64,000 bases of DNA, from positions 1,762,028 through 1,826,027 of the forward strand of contig NC_087079.1 in the NCBI RefSeq assembly GCF_026151205.1. The letters run 5' to 3'. The stretch comes from Bolinopsis microptera. Taxonomy: Eukaryota; Ctenophora; Tentaculata; Lobata; Bolinopsidae. Below are positions 40,535-55,500 of the stretch, in pieces. Made by a program: the position numbers and the translations under genes. The first letter of the stretch is position 1; each line of letters begins with the position of its first letter. The notes beneath the pieces are model-generated. The model made no database searches, had not been told where the DNA came from, and saw nothing but the letters and a program-made list of their open reading frames with translations.

Positions 40535-43500
40535 ATGCCAAAGGTAAATGAAGAAAATGAAAAGGAAGCAGTCAAGAAGAAGGAACTGGGAAATGAAGCT
40601 TTTAAAAGACAAATGTTCATTGACGCTTTGGGTCTGTACAAGGAAGCTATAGAGCTTGATCCTACAAAAATTTCCTTCTACAACAATGTGGCAGGTGCTT
40701 CGATTTTTTATTATTTTTATCAATACTGGCCACCTAGCCTTTGGAACTGGTAAACTGAACTCGTTTGGTGAGCTGATGCCGGGTCAACGGTTCTGGGCCG
40801 CTACAATGGAGGACATCAAGCCTGAGTGGTGCTGTGGCTACAACAACATCGTAGTATCTTGTGGTATCAACAATCTGAAAAAGAATGATGTGAGAAGTCA
40901 GGAGGACATTGATCGACTGTTCCTGCAGTATAAGTTGAAAATTAACGAAATTAGACAGTTCAATAGTAGTACTAATATTTTCATTGTTCCTATACTGCCT
41001 ACTAAGTCTAACGAGCTTAATAAGAAAGCTTTGTATTTTAACTCACGTATATTCCGTGATTTGGATCAGCCTGGTTTGGGTGTATCACATGTCCGCGGTC
41101 TCGATGACTTCTTAGATCGCAACATGTTGCTGTCTGAGAGGCTGTCGAAGAAACTTGATAACCGCGGTAGACTTGATTTGTTGCACTTAAATGAGGTTGG
41201 TGTTAAACGATTTGCAGCTATTATTAAGAAAGCTATATTCAACAGGTTAAATAGAGGAGCTGAAAAGAGAAGGAGGACCCGAACCCCTAGCAGAACACAG
41301 AACGTGCTAACATCATCGCAAGTTGCAAGCTTACCTAGTCCTGATGGTCGTCAGGTATGATCAACAAAATTTTGAGAGAAAACTGTAACCATTGCCTGAA
41401 AAACGTTTACATAGGTCAGCCGATGTTTGAGTGCAGTAGATGTAATTGTATTGCCCACTCAAAGTGTTTTTCGCAATCAAAAGCACAAATTATTAATGAC
41501 AACTTCTACTGCTTTTCGTGCAAAGATAAAATAGTACACAAGTATAATCCCTTCAAACACTTTGTAGATGACACAACCTCACCAGATGCACATGACGAAA
41601 CATATAAAATATCCTCAATCTTAGACAAATGCCAAGCTTATTCTGCTAATGAAATCAACTCATCGCATGGAGAAAATCTTAAAAAGTTTTCCAGCTCCTA
41701 CTTTCTTAACATTGATGGCAATAAAAGCAATTTTGATAGTCTATTAACTGAACTGCACCGCATTAACCAAAACTTCACCGTAATAGGTTTATCAGAAACT
41801 AACATAGGTCCTGATGAAAGCACCGTGTATTCAATTCCTAACTACAATAGTTTTTACCAGAATACTGTAGGTAATAAATCCAAAGGAACTGGTGTAGCAT
41901 TATATGTTCAAGATAGACTTAGCAGTATTGTGAACGAACTTGCGTCAGACGTTACCGAGAATTTAGAATCACTATTCGTAACTAGTCGTAAAAACTCAGA
42001 AGAAGTAACTTTTGGGGTTATTTACCGACCACCCAGCGGTAATTTTGCAAGCTTCCTGACAGAACTATCTAGAATACTCCAGATATTGCCTAAAAAATCT
42101 GCGTATATAATGGGAGATTTTAACGTCAACCTCCATGTTAATAGTAAAGAAGTTAGCAATCTCGAGGAGATAATGTTTAGTGCCGGTTTCTCGCCTCTTA
42201 TATCAACACACACGCACGAGAAACCGGGATGTAATCAAACGTGTATTGACAACATTTACACAAATGATATAAACAAGGTTGTTGCCTCAGGTACAGTATC
42301 TGACAGAATCTCGCATCATCTGCCAGTTTTTCATATTTTTGAAGACCTAGCTGTAACTAACTCTGAACCTCAAGTTAAACATACCCAATATTATGATTAC
42401 AGTGAATCCAACGTTCGAGTCCTTGTTTCATCCTTAAACCAACATTTCTCTGAGCACCCACCAAAAAACTTTATTGAATTTCACGACACATTCAAAACGA
42501 ATCTAGACAAATCATGTAAACTCAGTAAACCTAAAGTCTCCAAAAGAACGCCAATGACAAATCCGTGGATAACAGGAGGATTAATCGCGTCTATAAATAA
42601 AAAACATGAGCTGCACGACCACTGGCATAAAGCGAAGAGAGAAAAATGTTTGCATAATCCAGGTAAACTTTGTCGTGAGATCAAGGAAGCCTGTCACTGC
42701 AATCCTTGTAATGATGCCAGGGAAAAGCATGCTAATTTTACTGACAAACGTAGGAGAGTTAAACACGTAATAAGACTAGCTCAACGCCTCTACACGTGCA
42801 ACAAAATTGAGGAGTGTCAGGGTGACAGTAAAAAAACCTGGCAGTTAATTAATAAAGTGCGAGGAAAGCTAAATAAGCAAATGAAACCGTCATTCATGAT
42901 AAACAATGAGCGTGTCATTTGTCGACGAGTTATTGCTCATGAATTTAACAAGTACTTTGTGTCAATCGCCTCCAATCTGAACGAGGTCTATGAGAGGAGG
43001 ATTGATGAAGATCCTATAATTGCTAAATCATTCACTGACTACTTGCCACAGTCCTGTCCGTCAAGTATTTATCTTGCTGAATGTACAAGCTCTGAAATAA
43101 TACAAATTATAAGTGAATTTAATAACGGTAAAGCTAGCGACATACCGGCACATGTAATGAAGCAGTGTAGTCAAACTATATCAGAACATCTTGCCAGAAT
43201 TTATAACAACTGCATGAATGAAGGTGTCTTCCCTGATCAACTGAAAACGGGTAAGATAACCCCGATATATAAAAAAGAAGATGAGGAATTACTAGAGAAT
43301 TACAGGCCAGTATCAACATTACCAGTATTTGGTAAAATATTTGAAAAAATTATTTACAGTAGATTATACAACTTTTTCTTATCTCGAGGAATAATATTCG
43401 AAAATCAGTTCGGCTTTAGAAAAAACCACTCGACAAGTCATGCTCTTAACTACTCCGTAAATCACGTCGAAGAAAAACGGAATAATAAAAACCACGTATT

Positions 43501-46500
43501 AGGAATATTTATCGATCTCTCTAAAGCATTTGATACCTTACCATTTGATATGCTACTTAAGAAACTTAGTAATTACGGAGTTAGAGGAAACGCACTAAAG
43601 CTGCTCTCCAGCTATCTAAATAATAGATACCAGTATGTTAGTGTACTTGGTGAAGAATCAGAGCCTCTCCCAGTTAAACTAGGCGTACCTCAAGGATCCG
43701 TTTTGGGCCCCTTGCTTTTTCTTATCTATATAAATGACATCTATAGATGTAGTACATTAGGAAAATTTGTACTATTTGCAGATGACACAAACATCTTTGT
43801 AGCTGCTGAAACTAAGGAACAAGCATACAAAATAGCGAATGAAATTCTCGACTCTGTGTGCCAATATATGCGCCATAACCTACTGCACATTAATGTTAAA
43901 AAATCTTGTTACATGTACTTCTCGCCTACTAAACGTAAGACCATTGATAATACTGAAAATGACTTGAATCTAGAAATTGATGGGATCCCGATCAAACAGG
44001 TTACTGAAACGAAATTTCTAGGTGTAATTATTGATGACAAACTGAGTTGGACACCTCATATCGAGAAACTAACTAAGAAATTAAACAGCATATGTGGCCG
44101 TATTTATCGAATAAAAAACTCCCTCCCCAGCCAGCTGTACAAACAGATATACCACACTCTTTTTGAATCTCATCTAGGATACGGTATAACTGTATGGGGT
44201 GGTGTATCAATTAATAAGCTTTCACCACTATTCCTTGCACAGAAGAAATGTGTCCGAATCTTATTTGGGGACTCGGAAGCATTTAGCGACAAGTTTAAAA
44301 CTTGTTCTCGTAGCAGGCCAATCCAGTGCAGTATAAACAAGAAAGGTCAAATATCCAATGAATCAACTATACCTCACATTAAACCGTGTTCTATATGTAT
44401 CAGCTTGAGGAAGACTGGTGATAGACAAGTAAGGCCACATCGCTGCCAAATACTTGGGGCAGAATTCCACTCTAGAGAATCAACAAAACCTATTTTCCAA
44501 TCTAAGGAGCTAATGACAGTACATAACATATATAGATACAGATGCATTACTGAAACAATGAAGATAGTGAAGAGTCATCAGCCCATATCCATGTATTCTC
44601 TCTTTAAGAAGTCTGAGCTCAGAGATGACAGATTTGTGACACCACACTCATCTCACAATTTCGCATATAAAGGGGCAAATTTATGGAATAGGTTTCTTGA
44701 GCAGTCAAATGCACGTGGTAAAATAGGTTCACTAGGTTCAATTAAATCCCGATTGAAGCTTTCTATCATGAAGGCTCAACACCAACCTGACAATATTAAC
44801 TGGCAGGACTTAAACTTCAACACTTTCCTATGAAAAGACCCCCATTTATATTTATATATTTTAGATTTTACACCTGTCACTCACATCATATATGCACCAC
44901 AAAAGAAAAAAGATTCATTCAATCATTACATCATACACTCACTCCACCACACATGCACACAAAACATTAAAGCAGGTTACACGCGGGTGTAACGTTCACT
45001 TAATCCGAAGGGAAAAATAATACTTTACGTAACGCGCGATTTACGTCTTGGTAGCTAAATTATTCAAGTGCTATTTGTCAGAGCGACACAAATGCGCGAG
45101 CGCTTGCGCGGCTCACCTATCCAACACTCTTGTTTACATCGTATCAGGCAATGGTTCAGTTTAATTATGGTAAGGGCACAGCCTGTCAAAAACCCTTTTC
45201 GCATGATCCGTCGACACCGCCTGAAGGTGAATGCATAATAACGGATCATGAACGTACGGAATCAAACGTTAATAAGCTTGCAGCTTCCGATGAAAATGTA
45301 TTCAACTTTGTGTCATGCTTGAATTGGTTTTGGACCTCTTCAATGCTTTTAATTTATTTACTATTGTTATTTGGTATTATGAGCTGATATGTATATATAC
45401 ATACGGTATCTAAAATTAAGCGTATAGCGAGCATATTTAACAATTTTTAAGCAATAATGTATTGCGAGCAGCTGTAACTTAAATATCGCATAAAAATCAT
45501 ATAATTATAACACAAAACTAAAATTTTATTGGAATCTAGGTTAAACTAAGATAAAATTAATATCAGCCCCTTCGCCACTCTCAGCAGTCAACCAGGGCTC
45601 ATAAAAGCTTAACAGCGCCTGGGTCCGTTCACCAACTGTGCTAATTTGAGTGGCGGTGTGGTAAAACCCATTTTACATTTTAACAGCGTGAATATTTCTC
45701 AAATATAAGCGCGCTAGCTGCTAGCATACTTGTATCACTTAATTTTTAATCAAATTTATTCGGATATATATTTATTGATTATGTATTGAATTGGTGATAA
45801 ATAATAAAATTGTCTTTTCTCAAAAAAATTGTCTTTTCTCAATAAACTGATCTCGAAGTTATTGTAACCAAGAATCCACCATTTAAATCTGCACAGAAAA
45901 TATAAACAGGGCTTTAATATTGTATTAGTGCTTTTCATTCAAACAAGTAAAATTATTATTATTAAATCTAAAATAGCTAATAATTTAATAAATTATTAAC
46001 AGGCCCCTTAACGTGGGCAATAATATACGCTTTTTAAATTATATAAACAAATTGCAGTCTATTTTTCCAATGTTGTTAAGTGTCTCTTTAGATCTGTTTT
46101 GGTGTTTTGTGGGAGTTCCCACATTTGTTGGTTGAGAATGCTCAACATAACATACATGATGCTTGACTGCTTTATTGACCCGGACAGGCACCGGGGGCAG
46201 ACATCCCAACACCAGTGCGTTGGGACATAGTGTTGGTCTGCTTCAGGACGTGTTAGATCCTAGAGAAGCCGCCATCCCCTCTACTGCTTTAGCTCAGCGG
46301 CAGCATGAGCCCTGGTTTCCTGCCACATTGGTACCTCTGAAAGTACAGAAAAGTGGTGGATTTCGGGGTCCAGGATCCTCCCTCTTTAATCTTTACGGTG
46401 GTGTTATTTCTCTGAGATGTTTGCAGAGTCTTTATTTTATGATCTTTCTAGTTTAGTTGGATAAATCCTGGAGAGCATCATTTTGTCCCCAAAGAAATTC

Positions 46501-49500
46501 GACTCTTCTAATGAATGCTTTTTGTGTGCTGCTTTTTGTTAACACTTCATCTAGATAGGAATGTGAGTCAGCCCCACCCAGCTCTTCTTTTAGCTGCAGG
46601 TAACTGGTGTCTTGCACCTCCAGACACAATAGGAGCTGGTGTACCGGAGAATCATCGAAGCTGTTGCAGAAACGACAGGCCTCACCACTGTCACCACCCA
46701 TGATCTTTTGGATATTCGCAAAGAGTGGTGAGCTGCCGTGAATGTAGTCCATTATTCGGCTGTCCAGATTTTTACTCGTGTTGTGCCCGAATAAGAAGTT
46801 GTTTTTGTCTAGGAGCAGCCCACTGTTTTTGATCTTTGTGATCACACCAAGTATCTTGGTCTCCTTGTTGTTACTGACAGTTCTGCATTGCAGATTTGTT
46901 TCGATGCTGTCAATCCAGATCTTATTTTTGTAGCTCATTATGTCTGCCTGAGTGTAATAGGCCAGATCCTTGAAATGTTGCTGCGTTAGGTCTATCATTC
47001 TGGTTCCGTGTGACTTATTTTCTTTCCAAAGGAAGTACTTTTTCAGTGACATTGTTAAGACATGAAAGCTTGGTATTCTGCTTTCGTCAACTTGGTAGAG
47101 TGTAGCTGAGAGATTGTCACCTTGTGTGAGTACTTTGCACATGAATTTAACCGAAAGAGCTTCGAGTTGCACATCCAGTGGTGGGAGGTGGAGAGCAAGT
47201 TCGGTTAATTCCCTTTGTGGATTCAGGACTGATCCAGATATTTTTAGAATGATTTTATTCCAGAAGCTTTTAAATTGATTGAGACACTTGTGAAGCCAAA
47301 TAGGTGCTGCGTAGAACAGTTTAGTGAGGACCATTGTTTTAAGGAGGAGAGTGAGGCTGTAAACGTTTAGACCGTAGTTGCGGTTAGTTGATTTTGTTAT
47401 TAATCCCCACTTTCTTTTGCATTCTTTAAGTTTTTGAGACGCATGTTTCTTGAAATTGAGGTCTTCATCTACTATTACCCCAAGGACCTTTGTGCTTTGG
47501 ACGTAGTTGATGCTTTTCCCATTAATACATAATTCTGCAGGTTTCTGTTCTTCAGTATAAGCTGCAGTTTTCAAGATTATGGCCTCCGTTTTATTCGTAT
47601 CACAGTTCACTACTAGCTTGTTCTTGATGCACCACTTGCTGAGGTGGTCACAAACCATCTGCATTTTTTCATGGCATCCGGAGATGTTCTCGAAGGAAAT
47701 CATAAGTGTACCGTCATCAGCAAATTTGTAGCAGCTTAGATATCTTTTTACTTCTTCCGGGGTGTTGTGTGTCATGTCTGCTATGTATAGGATGAAGAGG
47801 AGAGGTGATAGTACAGCCCCCTGAGGTAATCCAAATATTGTACATTTTCTTTTTTCTCCTTTATAGTTGTTCACTTTTAGACATATCGTCCGGTTGAACA
47901 GGAAATTTCTCAGCACGTTAAGAATATTTCCTTGAATACCGAGAGTTGATAGTTTGACACATAGTGATGGGAGATGAACACTATCAAATGCCTTTTCGAA
48001 GTCCAGGAAAAGCACTATACATGCCAGCTTCTGTCTTTTAACTTCCTCAAGGTTAGCCAGCATTCTGAAAAGATATCGCGTTGTTGATCTCCCTCCAATG
48101 AAACCTTCTTGATCTTCATCAAGAGTTCCTTCAATGTCCAGGAAGAGTCTCAATCTTTTATCTAGCACTCTTTCACAAATCTTTCCAAAGTAGGATGATA
48201 TGGAAATCGGTCTATAAGCACCAGGTAACATGTAGCTGGATTTTCCTTCTTTCCTTAGGAATGTTACATCTGAAGTTTTCCACAGCCATTTTCCTGTGCT
48301 CATACACCAGTTAAATATAATCTGCAAGACGTGAAGACAATTTGTTTTCATATGTTTGAGGATGGTAGGGTGAATATTGTCTGCATCACATGATTTGTCA
48401 TTTGTTTCTTGCCTTTCTATAGCTGCTTTTATCTCGTCCATAGAAATAGGGTTGTTCAGCGGATCATCTTCATTGTAACTACTTGCAGATTTGCTGCTAA
48501 CATTCTGTAATTTACTGAACTCGTTATTTACATGCATGTCGTGCTCTCGGTCATTGGGTTGGTTTTGAAGGTGTTTTCCTGTGAAGAAAGTATTAAATAA
48601 CAATTCCTCCTTATCTTTTTCAGATGTGACCAGCAAGTCACAGTCTTTGAGGTTGCAGATAAAATTGTCAGTTTTGGCCCCAAAAACTCGTTTATATTTT
48701 CTCCAGAATTGAGTGCAGTCTTTGGTGTTAAGTGTTTCAACTCTGTCACGAATCCATTCATTCTTTTCTTTAATCAGCGCTTTCTTGAATGATTCAGTGC
48801 TTTCAGTGAGTGTGGCCTTGTTTCTGGGAGTTGATCTTTGCTTAAATCTTTCTTTCGCTTCTAGAGCTTCATTAGATAGAGTTGTAAGTGCAGGACACCA
48901 ATATGGTTTTGAATGAATGGATACTGTCTTCTGAGGGATGAACATTCGGTTAGCCTCCTGTATTTTATGTAATAACTGCTGCCATAGCTGATCCCCTCGG
49001 TTTAATAACTCTGGGGCCGAACGAAGATGTTGACAGTTGGTCTCCATTGCATTTGTCCATATTTTCCAGTCTGCATTTTTCCAGTCCATACACACTCTGG
49101 GGACAGTGTCTGATTTTGGGATCCCTCTGCAGATTTCTTGAAGCACCGGATAGTGACCTCTTCTTGGGGCACCTGAAAATAATTCAACATCTTTATCCAT
49201 CCACTGATTTCCCAACTTTGAGATGATGGGGCCTTCGGCTAACACTAAGTCAATAACACTTCCTCCATTTGTACAGACAAATGTGCAGTCGTATGGTGAG
49301 CAGAGAGTTAGGGTTTCCTTTTCAACGTAGTCTAGAAGCTTCTTTCCTCGCTGCGTGGTAACATGATCTCCCCAGTCATGATGTCTTGCATTAAAGTCTC
49401 CATATGTGAGAAGAGAGTTGAATTTATATTTAGCCTTATATTCTCTTGCTTTATCAATGTGGGCAAGAAGTCCTTCAAATTTTCTTATGGAATCATTAGA

Positions 49501-52500
49501 GTTATTGCAAGGTTTGCAATAAACTGATCCCACCAAATATCTCTTTCCTTCAACTTTTATTTGGCACCAAACCGCATCAACTTCGTCTACGTTAAGGTCA
49601 TAGACCAACTCTGGATGTAGTGAAGGATCAATGACGAGTGCTACCCCAGCTGTCCCTTTATTTATGTCCCCAGCTTTATGAAATACCTTTTTATGAAGGA
49701 AACTTCCGTCTGATTGAGTCCAAGAGCTTGTTTCTTGAACCGCCATCAAGAGTATCTCATTTTCGTAGATAAACTTGTCAAGTGTCATCTCAGAGTTAGT
49801 TGACATCTTTGCTATATTTATTTGGCCAAAGATCATAATCTACTGTTGGGTTGTGTGGGTGATTTTGAACATTTGTTTGGTTGCATGTTGAGTTTCATGA
49901 CAATATTTTGGTATGTTGGACAATCTCTGTTTGTAGCTACATGGCCAAAGACATCACAATTAATACAGTAGTCTCTTCGGTTACTCTTGCATTGATATGA
50001 GTGGTGATTGTCTCCACATTTGCTACATGTTGCATGGTTTTGGGTACAAAGTTTAGCAACATGGCCAAACCTGTAACAATTGTAGCATTGGATGATTCTC
50101 CTTCTCGGCTTATACTCTTCCGCAGTATAAATTACCTGTCCGAGCTTTAACCCATTTCCTAAGCATTTCTCATAGTCTTCCTTAGTCTGAAAGTTGATCT
50201 TAAGAGTTTTCAGAGAAATGTTGTCCCGTGTCACAAATCTTTTTGCCCTAGCTCCTGGATAACACCTTTCCACAGAAATTGTTAGATCACTATCCTGAAT
50301 GTTTGTGGGTACTCCTTTGAGAATGACTGCCCAGCTTAGCTTTTCTAAGATCCTGCATTCTGTAGTCATGTTACTGTTTGCAAAGAAATCACCTTTCCAT
50401 GATCCTTCTACTCTTATTGCATCCTCTTTAGATGTGAGCTCAATCATCAATGATCCACCTTTGGTGACAAATGTCGATTTTATGGCCATATCTTTAAAAT
50501 ATTTATTGAAGTTTTTCTTAATAGTTGCACTGTTTTTAAGATAATTTCTTGAGAGTCCTCTTGAGACTAGGACTGTCGTGGAGTCATTAACAGTGGTTTC
50601 TGATGGCTGGTGAATGTAGTATTGTTTGCCCTCATGTGTTTTATCTTCTGCTATGGTACTGAAAAGATCCAGGTTTGTGTGTCTTGTAGAAACACCTTGA
50701 TGTCCAATTACAGTTCTCTTGAAGTCTACTCTGTTCATCTCTTTTAGGATGCTTTTATTTTCCTCCGTTATGTTATGCAGTGTGCGAAGTGCTTCATCCA
50801 TGCCACTGTCAGCTTGTGGGTTTGAGGATACTTTGTTAATCAAGGGAACCCCCTTAGCTAATAAATTTCCCATATTCTCCGTTTCCCATATTCTCCGTTA
50901 AACAAGTAAAAACGAATCTTTTATGTCATGTTTCCAGGGTTTGGACTGGAATTGCCCGCTTAAAGAACTTCCATCGCATTACATTACATAATTTTCTGAA
51001 ACATATACTATATTTACAATAAATTATGCAATTTATCACAACATTACAATCAACAAAATAAATTTAATCACAGAATCTCAAACACAAATAATCGTAAATT
51101 AAACACAAAAAACAAATTAAACAAGCAATAAATGAATATACAAATGCATGCGCATCTTTTGACAACTTACTCCTTCATAAAATTAATTTTTGACAAAAAA
51201 TGTTTTAGACTTCATAAAATAAATTTTCAACAAAAATAATTTTAGACGGTCATATAATTGTTACTAATTTATAAGTCACAAATAATAAATCAATACAAAT
51301 TAATCACAAATACTAGAATAATTAATAGATATTAGGTAACTTATATAACTGAAAACCGATATATGTCGATACAAATAACAAAATAATATTAGGTGATTGA
51401 AACATTTCAATAAATTCATCATACGGGTGTAAGGCTGTCAGAATGATGGTGTTTTTATAAAAGCCACAAAATCTTTAAAACAGCTGTTTCAAACCAGAAA
51501 CTTCACAAAACACCTAAAAACTAGGGAAAGTTTTCTTCCCGGGGTTCGGAATTGTTAAAATTTGCCAGCAAAAGGGGAAAAAATCGGTATGAAATATACC
51601 CCTTTTTAGACTACGGCTGTCAGAATGAAGTTTTGCATTTTGAGGCCTACATTACAAAAAAAAACTTTTTGGTTTATTGGACTTGCAGGCAGTTATAGGT
51701 AAATTATACATCAATACCATATCACCTCTGTTGTCAACTAAATCACTATTCTTGGGGAATTATACAACATAGAAGGAAGACTGCGGCTGTCAGAATGAAG
51801 TTTTCCAAAACAAAGTTGTCCCCATTTTTCCATCATGGCTCTATGAATCTTTTTAGACCCTCTATCGTTATTAACACATATCTGCAGCGTATTCTACCCA
51901 AATCAAACATTCCTGGCATTTTGGTATAAGTCAATAATTGCAATTTAGAAAACCTTCATTCTGACAGCCGTATTGAACAATACACTTTTAAATTTTATAT
52001 ATTGGGCTGTGATGTATTTCTAGGGGCTATGTTAGCTGTGTGTATGAACTAATTGACAAGTATGACCTTTTACACACTACAACTTTCCAATGCTGGCCCC
52101 CAATTACTGCACTAGGCCCCCAATTATTGCATCTTATTGTCAAGCAGTTATGAGAGAGAGCTTGTAACCATGGATTGTTCTGTTAGTGTTCAGTAGACCG
52201 GTTCATAAAAACAAAATGTTCTTGAATATTTACCAATATGTTCTTATCTGTTGATCCTTAGGTTCAAAGACCACCAAAAAAAATTTCAAGTTCCAACTCT
52301 TCCATCTTAGTCCCGCTCCGGCCACGCCCATATTTTTTACCAAATTTTAACAGGTAAAATTCTCTATATCGTCAATTTAGTCACGAAGGAGTATAGAACG
52401 AGTTCTAAATGTATGTTACTTCAATAGAAACAGTAGGAAAAGGTTAACTTTGGTCGAGGTTTTAAGTCTCTACGATGTCGGGAAGTTCCCGCATGGAGTT

Positions 52501-55500
52501 TGCGGGTTGCGCTGAAGCGCGGGATTCACTGCGCAAAAACGGAAGGTCGTAGAGACATGAGACCTCGACTAAAGTTAACCATTTTCCACCATTACTATTA
52601 GAGCATGACACTTCCGGAACCCTAAACACACTCCTTCATCACTAAATCGGTAGTTATGTGATGCAGAATATCATCATTCTGACAGCCGCCATACCATCAT
52701 TCTGACAGCCGTTTGAATTTTCTGTTTTAATTTGTTAACACATGTTTATTGAGGGTTGTTGAGGGTATGAATGCATTTTTCTAGAGTTGTTTGATACACC
52801 AGTACCAGGTCTTATAGGGATAACTTTAACAACAAGATCACAAAACTGCCTCATATTTATGCAATGTCAAAATTTGAAAGTGTATTTCCAAATATTTCAG
52901 TAATAAATCATTTTTAGCCTTTCTTTCAGTGATGGAAGTGTTTATTTGTGTTTTTAGTATATGCAAACCTGTTTAATATGCCCAAAATCAAGTTTCTAAC
53001 AAAGTAATTTGATCTTTGATAAAAACTTCATTCTGACAGCCGCATCATTCTGACAGCCTTACACCCGTAAATATCACTACCATATTTACCCCAAATACTT
53101 AATCTTGATTTATAAAACTTGACATGATATTTAATTTATTAAATCATGTCATCACTTGAAAGGTACACACATTCCCTTGACTAAATCATGATACTAAATC
53201 AAAATTGAGTATGAAAATATCATATTCATAAAATTCCAGCTATATACATCCAGACGAAGCAATACGATTCTGCCAAAAAAGTGTGCTTAGAAGCATTGAA
53301 GATTGGAGACAAATTTGGTGCAAACATCGAAGAAAAATCTAGGTATAAAAACTTATGTTTTCTGTTTCCTTGCATAAATTTTGAATCTTCCAAAATGTCT
53401 CTGTTTTAAACAAAGTTATTGACAGAAAAGTTTCTATTTGAATTTCTTCCAAAATGTCTCCTTTTATTCTGATTATTTTCCGATTACCGCAACGGTAGAA
53501 TATTTTCAAAATTGTCCTTCCGTTAAAGTTTTCTCCGGATATACCTTGATGGCAACTTGTGTCACTCTCATCGGCCACACTGATTGGTCACACTGATTGG
53601 TCACTTTTTAACGGCCCCAACGTTAATGTGGCTCTAGCTATGTGTTGGTTCAGCCGAATTAATTATTATGTTTAATCAAGTTTATTTTTCTCGTTAGTTG
53701 TCATCTGGCCAAACATTAAGCAACTTATATTGCAGTACCATTTATCAATTTGTATATCAAAATGTGTCATTGTAATTTTGCATGGCTGAAATGTAACGCT
53801 TGATTTATATATATAATGATTAATTGAATTTTCAAATAAAAAAAATAAAAAAACTGGTCAAAGATTCAGCAAAAACCGCGATATTTTGGTCAAGGATACG
53901 GCAAAAAGTTGCTCTTCATAAATCTTCCAACATCTCTTTTTCTATTCTGAGAATTTTCATTATATTCCTTTTGATGAACACCTTGAAGTTTTTTCCGGAT
54001 ATTTAGATTCCAGCACCTCGATGGTGACTTGAGTCACTCACACTGAACACAATAATTGAGTAATTGGTCACTCGTAAAAAATTCAGTGGAAACTGTGAAA
54101 TTCTGGCATTAATAAAGTGTGAATTTCAGGTGTCTTGCTCGTATTGGAAAGGCATGTCTTGAAATGAGAGATTTGAATGATGCAATATGGAAATATGAGG
54201 AAGCACTTTCGGTATTTGATGGACCCTCAATTGAGAAGGTGCTGGACCAACTTTTATTCTGCTTACATGACAATTTGTAGTTTTGTCATTTATCTGACAG
54301 ATATTGTGTTTCATGCCCCTAATTTTTCATGATATTAGACTTGAAATTCTTGATTTCCTTCAGATAAAACCAGGGTCTTTCTACAAAGATTTCCAAATAG
54401 ATGAGACTCTGAAGCTTGCAGCTGTGAAGAAGAAAGAAATGGGACATGAGGCATTTTCCAGGAAAGAATATGATACGGCACTTTTCTTCTACGATAAGGC
54501 AATCCAGATGGATCCGACACAAATGTCATTTTATAGCAGCAAAGGGGGTGAGTTGACTTGAAAAAGCTCTTTTACATTATATTTGTAACTTGTAAGGATA
54601 ACAACAACTGATAACCAGTTATTAATTACTTTAAGGGGAGATACACCAAAACCGTTTTTGCTCCGAACATCGATTTTATTTTATATTATTTTTAAATAGA
54701 CAAAAAGAATAAGATTGTACACCTTCAAAAATTTAAAAAAATATTCCCTCATCGAGAAAAAAAATATTTTTCTTTTTCGAAAATTTTTAAAATTTGGAGA
54801 AGTCTGTCACTGTAATACCGATAGTTCGGCCATTTAAAAAGTTTTTTGGCTGATTTTTTACTGAACATTACTTACACTCCGTACTAGAAGCCATTGAAAG
54901 GATTATATAATTGAACAATAAATGACCAAGTTACAGACCGAACAAGGTGAAAAAATAAAAATTGGGATTTTTGCCTACCACCAAAGTTGTACATTTCACC
55001 ACCCGCCCAGGTCATCAGATATCGCTTCAAAAATTCTTGTGAGTGTAGTTGATGATCATGGCAAGCTTTTTGGAACCGGATTTCTCTCAATTTTGAGTTT
55101 TAAGCTATGCAATGTGGCCTCAAACGACTTAGTAAAATTCATCGTAAAAAAGGGCAAAAAAGGCAGATTTAAGGCTTAAAATGCCTATTTAACTCAAAAA
55201 GTATCAGTTTTTTTGAAATAATTTTTACAGGATCGTAATCAGCTTGGTAAGACGAATCTTTAAGTACCAAATTTATAATAGTTAAAGACGCAAAATTTTT
55301 AAAAAAATGTGTACAATTTGTACAACATTTATACAAGGGGGGACCCTTGTGTTCGAGCTAGAAAATTATTTAAGACAATTTGTCTTCTAAAAGCACCTAT
55401 TTGGTACTAAAAGATTCGTCTTACCAAGCTGATTACGATCCTGTAAAAATTATTTCAAAAAACTGATACTTTTTGAGTTATAGGCATTTAAGCCTTAAAT

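Larger units (their letters stand above)
40740..44833 (+). mobile_element. CR1/L2-type non-LTR retrotransposon, 5'-truncated
   Basis: It comprises the C-terminal part of an ORF1 esterase and an intact ORF2 with PHD finger, endonuclease and reverse transcriptase. The left boundary is approximate (between 40697 and about 40745) and the 3' end lies somewhere after 44833; no target duplication was identified. It sits in intron 1 of the TPR-NERD-helicase gene in the same orientation. Confidence 0.85.
46108..50900 (-). mobile_element. Jockey/I-group non-LTR retrotransposon with two intact ORFs
   Basis: ORF1 (gag-like, CCHC knuckles) and ORF2 (endonuclease, reverse transcriptase, C-terminal CCHC) are complete and overlap by ATGA. 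The 5' boundary is near 50900, just beyond a 16-bp tandem duplication (GGAGAATATGGGAAA twice, 50867-50898). The 3' UTR extends to at least the paired hairpins at 46108-46146. No poly(A) tail or target duplication was recognised. It lies antisense in intron 1 of the TPR-NERD-helicase gene. Confidence 0.85.

Noticed and set aside
45130-45387. 85-residue frame with a hydrophobic C-terminus
   Set aside because: No family resemblance or splice context was seen; it lies between two LINEs.
46163-46456. 97-residue plus-strand frame
   Set aside because: It is antisense to the 3' UTR of the Jockey/I-like LINE.
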